The notes under the pieces were generated by a model, which did not search any database, was not told where the DNA came from, and saw only the letters and a program-made list of their open reading frames with translations. Below, piece by piece: positions 58,664 to 64,000 of a DNA stretch of 64,000 nt (its first letter is position 1; each line of letters starts with the position of its first letter). Origin of the DNA: JBJXGV01 sp046160485 (lineage in GTDB: Bacteria > Orphanbacterota > Orphanbacteria > JBJXGV01); the NCBI GenBank assembly GCA_046160485.1, contig JBJXGV010000008.1, forward strand, positions 1 to 64,000, read 5' to 3'. The translations under genes and the position numbers were made by a program.

Positions 58664-60546
58664 GGCGCGAGTTCTCCTTCCGAGTCGCCGGGACCGGTGT
58701 GATAGAGCGCCGGTACAACGCTGATCGAGAACGCATACGCCGGGCGCCGCGGCACGCGGCTTTCCACGCTAGCGCCTGGCTGGCTGCTGCTCGTCGCGGC
58801 GACCGCCGCGCTCGCCGCCGCCGCTTCGAACGCGGCGTCGTCCGGACCGGGCGTCGCAACCGAGAGAACGCGTGCGTCGGTGAGCACTTCGCTCGACGCG
58901 AGCGCGGCGAGGAAACGCGACACCGCATCGAGATCGTATGTACGCCCCGTGACGAGCAGCCGCGTTGCATCCACGTCGTTGGCCGCGGCCGCATCGGCGT
59001 GCGTGTCGCCGATCCCCGCGAGAATCTCTTCCATGCTCGGCAGATCGTCCACGTCGCCCGCTTCGACCGCGACGCTCGTTAGCCAGACGTCGTCGGGGAC
59101 GAGCGCCGCGAGCGAGGAAAGCGGCCGCGACCAACGTGGCTCGCCGTCGCGCAGCATGCGGTATACCGCGAGGCGCGACTCGACCTGCGCTGGATCGAGC
59201 TGCGCGCTCGGGATGACGAGCGCCGCCGTCGCCCTTTGCAGCTCATTGCGCAATGTGACGAGGAGCGCATCGGCGCGTGCGGTGCGCGCGTGAAGGGCCG
59301 CGTACGCGCCGCCCACGATCAAGAGGAACGCGGCCGCCGCCGCGTACGCGGGATGCCGCAATTCGCGCCACAAACTCTTCTTCGGATTTAGGAGCTGATA
59401 CCCGCGCGCGCGCGCCGGCGCGAGCAGTTCGAGCGCGGCGCCGAGACACCGCGCGGAAGCACTCGTCGGTTGTCCGTCGATCGCGTCCGCGCGCACGACG
59501 GCGCGCGGGTCGATGAGCGCGACCGGCACGCCGAGCGCGGGCGCGAGCCGGCTCGCGAGCGCGTGCGCCTCGCGCGCGGGACCCGCGAAATAGACGCGCT
59601 CGATCGGCCGCCGGTAGTGACTCATCAGGTAGCGATTCGAACGTACGATCTCGATGCGCAACTTCTGGGGCGAAACGTCTCCGAGTGCCCCGAGCACGGC
59701 GCCACCGTCGTCACCCGGCGCGATCGCGGTCGCGACCCCGGGAACGGTCGCGGTCGTTGCAGCGGCCGCGCCAGCGAAACCCATCGCGTCGAGCACCGGC
59801 GCCGCGCCGCTGTCGATCTCGCCGCCTGGCGGAATCAAATCATCGAGCGATTCCAACTCGTCCGAGAGAAGATCGGCGGCGACGTCAGCCTCGCGCGACA
59901 GAAGGAATTTGCCGTCGGTGTACGTGTTCAGCACGGTCTGCGGCCCCATGAGGTCGATCACGAGGACGGTCCCCTTCGCGGCACCCATCGCGCTCAGTAC
60001 GCGCCCGAGCGCAAGCGCCGGAGAGGCGACGCGCGCAAGACGTACGCCCGCGCTCCGCGAAGCGCGTTCGGCCTCGTCGACGGCCGATTCCGTCACCTCG
60101 ACGAGCACCGCTTCGATGAATCGTTTGCCGTCGTCGCCGGTCCCGCTCGCCTGAATGAAGTGGCGCGACCGCTTCGCGGCGCCTTCGAGCACCGCGCCCG
60201 CGCTGTGCGCGAGTTCTATCGCGGAGGCAAGGGCGTTCTTGCGCATTTGCGGGAAGCGTTTGACGCGCAGCCCTTCGCTCGTGTTCGGAAGAACGATCGA
60301 GGTCGGAATTTTCGCCAGATCGATGCCGCGCGCCGCGCGCACGATCGCGGCTGCCGTCGCGGCGATCGGATCACCCGGATGCAGTCTCGAGTCGATCGTC
60401 TCTTGGCGGAAAATCGCCTGCGTCGGTTTCGCGCCGGAGCCGGCGAGCCAAGCGAGGTGGACGACGCCGCCGCGAATATCGATTGCCGCAACGCCCGTGT
60501 GCTTCACCCCAGGCTTGCCGCGTGGTGCGTGCTGCATAAGTGCCAT
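58660..60546 (-). CDS. PilM-PilN fusion protein
   Basis: The 628-residue protein joins an actin-like PilM half (about 1-380: VAAIDIRGGVVHLAWL, then GTVLVIDLMGPQTVLNTYTD and SNRYLMSHYRRPIERVYFAG) to a PilN half. The second half has a cytoplasmic YQLLNPKKSLWRE that recalls the INLLP motif by which PilN docks on PilM, a membrane helix (YAAAAAFLLIVGGAYAAL) and a periplasmic domain (WSRPLSSLAALVPDDVWLTS). In most bacteria these are two proteins. It lies in the order expected for pilM-N-O-P-Q. Confidence 0.85.
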   Translation of the reverse strand: MALMQHAPRGKPGVKHTGVAAIDIRGGVVHLAWLAGSGAKPTQAIFRQETIDSRLHPGDPIAATAAAIVRAARGIDLAKIPTSIVLPNTSEGLRVKRFPQMRKNALASAIELAHSAGAVLEGAAKRSRHFIQASGTGDDGKRFIEAVLVEVTESAVDEAERASRSAGVRLARVASPALALGRVLSAMGAAKGTVLVIDLMGPQTVLNTYTDGKFLLSREADVAADLLSDELESLDDLIPPGGEIDSGAAPVLDAMGFAGAAAATTATVPGVATAIAPGDDGGAVLGALGDVSPQKLRIEIVRSNRYLMSHYRRPIERVYFAGPAREAHALASRLAPALGVPVALIDPRAVVRADAIDGQPTSASARCLGAALELLAPARARGYQLLNPKKSLWRELRHPAYAAAAAFLLIVGGAYAALHARTARADALLVTLRNELQRATAALVIPSAQLDPAQVESRLAVYRMLRDGEPRWSRPLSSLAALVPDDVWLTSVAVEAGDVDDLPSMEEILAGIGDTHADAAAANDVDATRLLVTGRTYDLDAVSRFLAALASSEVLTDARVLSVATPGPDDAAFEAAAASAAVAATSSSQPGASVESRVPRRPAYAFSISVVPALYHTGPGDSEGELAP

Positions 60547-60549
60547 TGG

Positions 60550-60978
60550 TTACTCTTCCTTCGAGTTGGTAAACGGTGCATCGAGCCGCTTCCACCGCAG
60601 CTTGGTGCCGACGCGTTTGACGCGGAGGCGCATCTCTTCGCGCACTTTGCGGTACTTGGCTTGCGCGGTCAGATCGACGGTCGCACTCGTCGCGCCGGTC
60701 GCCACGAGAGTGCAGACGCCCCCATCGAGCGATACGGCGGCGTAGAGCGTGTCGCCCGCGAGCGAACTCCAGTCCATCGCGGGGGCCAACAGTTCCACCG
60801 CGGCTTTCTCCACGACACCTTCCGCGAGGTAGTACGCCGCGGCGCGATCCACGGCGCGCGACGCACCGGACTCCGACGTGAGCGCCAACTGCGCGACACC
60901 CAAGCCGAGCGCGCCGACACCGAACAAGACGCCGAGCGCCATCACCAATCCGAATCCGCCTTCATTGCGCAAGATCAT
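60550..60978 (-). CDS. PilX-like minor pilin
   Basis: The 142-residue protein starts MILRNEGGFGLVMALGVLFG, a prepilin-type hydrophobic N-terminus after Gly-Phe, with the usual AAAYYLAEGVVEKAAVEL segment of PilX-type proteins. The processing site is less canonical (no Glu5). It lies 3 bp upstream of the pilM-pilN fusion and downstream of two minor pilins. Confidence 0.75.
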   Translation of the reverse strand: MILRNEGGFGLVMALGVLFGVGALGLGVAQLALTSESGASRAVDRAAAYYLAEGVVEKAAVELLAPAMDWSSLAGDTLYAAVSLDGGVCTLVATGATSATVDLTAQAKYRKVREEMRLRVKRVGTKLRWKRLDAPFTNSKEE

Positions 60979-60992
60979 CGCTCCGCCCCGCG

Positions 60993-61511
60993 TTAGCCGA
61001 ACCGCGCGTAGGTCGTCTCTTCGATCGTGAGTTCATCCGACTCGACCCGAACCGTGACGCGCCCCGCCGGCGCTGAAATCGTGAAGGTCACGACCGGGAT
61101 GGCGCCGCCCGCGTTCGCGACGAACGTCGCGATCGGGCGCATCGGCTCCATTTTCCATGTGGCGCCGTCCGTGCTGAATTCGCGTGCGATGGCCGCGCCG
61201 CTCGCGCTGGCCGTGATCGTGTAGCGCACGCTCTGCGTGCTCGTAGCGCCGAGCGCGTCCGTCACGGCCGCGTCGACTCGAAGCGTCGACGCGTCGACAA
61301 GAGACACCGTGCTCGCCCCGCGAACATCCGACGCGATGCGATCGAAAAGCACGGATGCCTCGCTGACGGCAGTGGAGCGGCCCCACGCGACGCGCATGCC
61401 CGAGGTGCCGGCGGTCGCGAGGATCGCGCACATCACTCCCAACGACCCGATCACTCCCGCGGCGATCAACGTCTCGACAAGAGTGAATCCACCCGCGCGG
61501 CGGCGCTTCAC
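60993..61511 (-). CDS. Minor pilin (PilW/GspJ-like)
   Basis: The 172-residue product from the GTG at 61511 begins VKRRRAGGFTLVETLIAAGV, a canonical prepilin peptidase site (G|FTLVE) followed by a hydrophobic helix, then a beta-rich domain (ASVLFDRIASDVRGASTVSL). The GTG overlaps the upstream stop by 4 bp. Confidence 0.88.
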   Translation of the reverse strand: MKRRRAGGFTLVETLIAAGVIGSLGVMCAILATAGTSGMRVAWGRSTAVSEASVLFDRIASDVRGASTVSLVDASTLRVDAAVTDALGATSTQSVRYTITASASGAAIAREFSTDGATWKMEPMRPIATFVANAGGAIPVVTFTISAPAGRVTVRVESDELTIEETTYARFG

Positions 61512-61972
61512 GGGGCCCCTCCGCCGCCACCACCCGCATCGCTTGCGGCTTCCTCGGCGGCTGTTGCGATGTCGTAGTCGGCGGTGAACCCCGCGAGCCG
61601 AACGTCCGACGCCTCCGACTTCACGGTCACGGCGATTCGCCGCAGCCCCGCGGATTCCTGCGTGACATCGATGCGCGAGGCGAGTCCCGGATAACCGCTG
61701 ATCGAGGTGTCCTCCACGAAGCCGATCGAAAGCGCGTCGTATGGAAGTTGGAGAGCTTCCTCGAGAATCGCTCCCGCGAGCGAGAGCGAGATGAGCCGGC
61801 CCTTCGCTGCTTCGCCGGAACCCGCGCCGCCCCCAAGAAGCGACGCGAACGCGACCGCCGCGAACCCGACGACCGAAATCGCCAGGAGCGCTTCGATGAG
61901 AGTGAAGCCGAGCCGGCCGCCGTTTTTCGCGCGGCGCGGCCCAATCTTCTCGACGAGTTGCCGGCAGGCCAT
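61508..61972 (-). CDS. Minor pilin (PilV/GspI-like)
   Basis: The 154-residue protein has the prepilin motif GRLGFTLIEALLAISVVGFA (Glu5 present) and ends in a Gly-rich GGGGGGAP. GTG 61975 is an alternative start one codon upstream. It is a typical pseudopilin initiating fibre assembly. Confidence 0.88.
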   Translation of the reverse strand: MACRQLVEKIGPRRAKNGGRLGFTLIEALLAISVVGFAAVAFASLLGGGAGSGEAAKGRLISLSLAGAILEEALQLPYDALSIGFVEDTSISGYPGLASRIDVTQESAGLRRIAVTVKSEASDVRLAGFTADYDIATAAEEAASDAGGGGGGAP

Positions 61973-61983
61973 CACGGAATCCG

Positions 61984-62505
61984 CTAGTACCCCGCGTACG
62001 ACGACGGGAATGTCGTTCCGAGGTTGCCGCAGATGTTGCCGCTCTTCGACTCGTAGTACCAACCGCCCGTCGCCGCCGATGCCGCAACGGCCGTCGCGAT
62101 CGCCGAGAGCAGCCGCTCGTTCGTCGTGTTGATCGTCGTCGTCGTCAGGCCGGAAAACGGCTCCTTCGGGAACGCCTTCAGATACGGCCCGTACTTGTAG
62201 GTGGTGCTCTTCGTCGTCGAGGGCTGTCCGGTCGCGCTCGTGTACTGCGTCATCTGGTTGATGAAGTTGTTCGAGTTGCCCGCGGCGTTCCAGTCGCCGG
62301 CGGTGCATGGATACCAACCGTGATCCGAGCGGTAGAGGTCGAGCGCTTGGCGCAACGCGGAGAGGTTCGCCTTCAGCGTCTGCTCCTTCGTGCCGGTGTC
62401 CGAGCCGCTGAAGTTCATGAGCACGACCGTCGCCAGCACGCCCATAAGACCCAGCACGATGAGAATTTCGACCAGCGAGAAACCGCGGCGATTCTTGCTG
62501 AACAT
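61984..62505 (-). CDS. Major pilin/pseudopilin (GspG/PilA-like)
   Basis: The 173-residue protein has the prepilin motif KNRRGFSLVEILIVLGLMGV (cleavage G|F, Glu5), then LSALRQALDLYRSDHGWYPC and LKAFPKEPFSG, the GspG-type core. It has two Cys (YPC and GNICGN) likely forming the C-terminal disulfide of pilins. Tandem ATGs at 62508 and 62505; 62505 gives the better spacing to AGGAGG. It is the probable main fibre subunit. Confidence 0.92.
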   Translation of the reverse strand: MFSKNRRGFSLVEILIVLGLMGVLATVVLMNFSGSDTGTKEQTLKANLSALRQALDLYRSDHGWYPCTAGDWNAAGNSNNFINQMTQYTSATGQPSTTKSTTYKYGPYLKAFPKEPFSGLTTTTINTTNERLLSAIATAVAASAATGGWYYESKSGNICGNLGTTFPSSYAGY

Positions 62506-62581
62506 CATTTCCTCCTTCCTTGCGCTCGAACTGAGCGCAAAGACCTACGAAGCGACGCTGGCGAATGCCGGCATCAGTGAG

Positions 62582-63796
62582 TTACCCACCGATCGCGCCG
62601 ATTGCCTTGACCATCGGCAAGAGCAGCGCCAAAGCGACAAAACTGACGAACCCGCCGACCGCGACGATCATGAGCGGCTCGATAACGACGGAGAGCCGCT
62701 TGGCTGCGCGATCGACTTCCTTCTCGTAAAGATCGGCGACGCGGCCCAGCATCTGATCGAGGCTGCCGCTCGATTCGCCGACGTGGATCATCTGGATCAT
62801 CATTTGCGGGAAGACGCGTGTGCGCTTCAGCGGCGCGGTGATCGTCTCCCCGTCGCGGACGTCGTTCCCAACCGCGCCGACCTCTTCATCGAGGAAGCGA
62901 TTGTCGAGCACCTTCCGCACGAGATCGAGGCTCGCGAGGATCGGCAGTCCCGACTCGAGGAGAGTGCCGAGCGTGCGCGAAAAGCGCGCCGCCGCCACAC
63001 GCAGCATGAGCGGCCCGATGACGGGCACCCGCAGACTCCACTCGTCGAGCCAGCGGCGCGAGCGCGGCCGCGTGATCGCGAGAAAGACGAGGTACGCAAG
63101 GACCGCGATCGCCGCGAGGATCACGTACCACCGCGTCACAAGCAGGTCCGAGGCGAAGACGAGGATGCGCGTCGGCAGCGGCAGCTGGCTGCCGACCCTG
63201 TCGAGCAGTTCGACGAAACGCGGAATGACGAACGCGAGCATCGCGGCGACCACGAGTACCGCGACGCCAGCCACGATTCCCGGATAGACGAGCGCATCCC
63301 GCAACCTCCCCGCCAGTTCGCTCTGCTTCTCGAGGAACTCGGCGTTGCGCGCGAGAATCTTGGGCAGCGAGCCGCTCTCCTCCCCCGCCTTCACCAACGC
63401 GACGTAGAGATCGCTGAATACCGCGCGGTGTTCGCGCATCGCGTCGGAAAGGCTGCTCCCGTTGCCGACCGCCGTCGCGAGATCGGAGGACGCGCGCGCC
63501 AGAGGCGCGCTTTCCGATTCCGTCGAGAGCACCTCGAGCGCGGTGATGAGCGGCAAACCCGCGGCGAGCATCGCGGCGAGGTGGCTCGAGTAGTTCGCAA
63601 GCTGCACCATCGAGGCGCGCTTTGCGAGCGGGTTCCATTCCGTCGCGCGAGCGGTTTGCTCGGTTTGCTGCGCGAAGATGAGCGTGAGGTTTCGTTCTTC
63701 GATTTGACCGTGCAGAAGCGCGAGCGTCGGTGCGTCGCCCACGCCTGCGACCACCTGCCCCGAAGAACTCACCGCGCGATATCGGAATGTCGGCAC
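62582..63796 (-). CDS. pilC: Type II secretion/pilus inner-membrane platform protein (GspF/PilC)
   Basis: The 404-residue protein shows the duplicated GspF domain: LANYSSHLAAMLAAGLPLIT, LVKAGEESGSLPKILARNAE, RLRDALVYPGIVAGVAVLVV, then FSRTLGTLLESGLPILASLD, MIHVGESSGSLDQMLGRVAD and RLSVVIEPLMIVAVGGFVSF. It has three membrane helices. It organises pilin assembly with the ATPase encoded upstream. Confidence 0.95.
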   Translation of the reverse strand: MPTFRYRAVSSSGQVVAGVGDAPTLALLHGQIEERNLTLIFAQQTEQTARATEWNPLAKRASMVQLANYSSHLAAMLAAGLPLITALEVLSTESESAPLARASSDLATAVGNGSSLSDAMREHRAVFSDLYVALVKAGEESGSLPKILARNAEFLEKQSELAGRLRDALVYPGIVAGVAVLVVAAMLAFVIPRFVELLDRVGSQLPLPTRILVFASDLLVTRWYVILAAIAVLAYLVFLAITRPRSRRWLDEWSLRVPVIGPLMLRVAAARFSRTLGTLLESGLPILASLDLVRKVLDNRFLDEEVGAVGNDVRDGETITAPLKRTRVFPQMMIQMIHVGESSGSLDQMLGRVADLYEKEVDRAAKRLSVVIEPLMIVAVGGFVSFVALALLLPMVKAIGAIGG

Positions 63797-63808
63797 GCCG
63801 GCTCCGCC

Positions 63809-64000
63809 TTACGCTCGACTTCCCGTTTCCGGGATGGAGAGAACGGATCCTGCCGTCGTCGCCGATGTCATTGCCGCGGGACGCGATTCGTCGTTCGCGC
63901 CGAACAACGCGTCGAGCGCGGCCTTCGCTGGCGGGGCGGGGTGCAATTCGGCGCCGCGCGTTACGCGCACCACTTCGTCAACCGTCGTCACGCCACTGAG
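63809..64000 (-). CDS. Type II secretion/pilus ATPase (GspE/PilB), C-terminal part
   Basis: Only the last 63 codons are present; the gene runs off the right edge. The frame LSGVTTVDEVVRVTRG matches the conserved end of GspE/PilB ATPases (L.GVTT.EEV.RVT). It is followed by a divergent Ala-rich tail. It is 12 bp upstream of the GspF/PilC gene on the same strand. Confidence 0.7.
   Translation of the reverse strand, partial: LSGVTTVDEVVRVTRGAELHPAPPAKAALDALFGANDESRPAAMTSATTAGSVLSIPETGSRA

Overview
The window is GC-rich, densely packed DNA from a diderm bacterium that secretes many large proteins. Eight predicted exported proteins (one of them now frameshifted) end in the same roughly 75-90 residue FlgD-Ig-like tail (pattern PNPF...WDG.D..G..V..G.YF). 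There are several Ser/Thr kinases with C-terminal TPRs, ECF sigma factors of the type usually paired with such kinases, and a TPR-CHAT protease. This combination fits the FCB side of the tree (Candidatus Eisenbacteria-like). That placement is an inference from protein style; there is no rRNA here to confirm it.

Region by region: 0.2-9.6 kb carries a di-heme peroxidase with a sorting tail, a fibre-like secreted protein, a TPR protein preceded by a 38-codon secreted-peptide gene, a divergent ECF sigma gene, a convergent kinase, a frameshifted secreted protein and a kinase remnant. 9.7-14.5 kb is metabolic (a membrane protein, an SRPBCC protein, a renalase-like flavoprotein, a fused CcsBA cytochrome c synthase). 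14.5-20.3 kb has two secreted proteins and an ABC-2 exporter. 20.5-23.6 kb is a molybdate operon (MerR-HTH/Mop regulator, modABC). 23.7-34.2 kb, all on the minus strand, repeats the peptide-TPR pair and adds two more fibre proteins, a kinase/ECF pair, a secreted FlgD-tail protein and an exported TPR-CHAT protease. 34.3-34.9 kb holds gene remnants. 34.9-43.3 kb has a kinase, a PIG-L/micropeptide/symporter operon and a DUF2911 protein. 43.5-52.2 kb has an M6 protease, another kinase/ECF pair and a Ycf48-like protein. 52.4-53.0 kb is tmRNA plus tRNA-Lys. 53.3-56.0 kb is an M28 peptidase. 56.1-64 kb is a ten-gene type IV pilus/type II secretion operon running off the right edge.

The most interesting signal is the duplicated peptide-TPR cassette. 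Two 38-residue peptides, each a Sec signal followed by a tail ending NHNQ[T/S]RLRG, sit just upstream of paralogous cytoplasmic TPR proteins. The tail is conserved through synonymous changes, which points to selection on the peptide itself. The layout resembles secreted-peptide/TPR-receptor signalling (Rap-Phr/RRNPP logic) but with kinesin-light-chain-type TPRs and in a diderm. The first peptide gene, an unrelated fibre gene and two secreted FlgD-tail genes share an upstream element, TGTCAC-N14-CG[T/G]CGCA[T/C]G with invariant spacing. It looks like an ECF-type promoter, and an ECF sigma gene lies directly beside the peptide gene. Peptide function, receptor role and sigma assignment are inferences.
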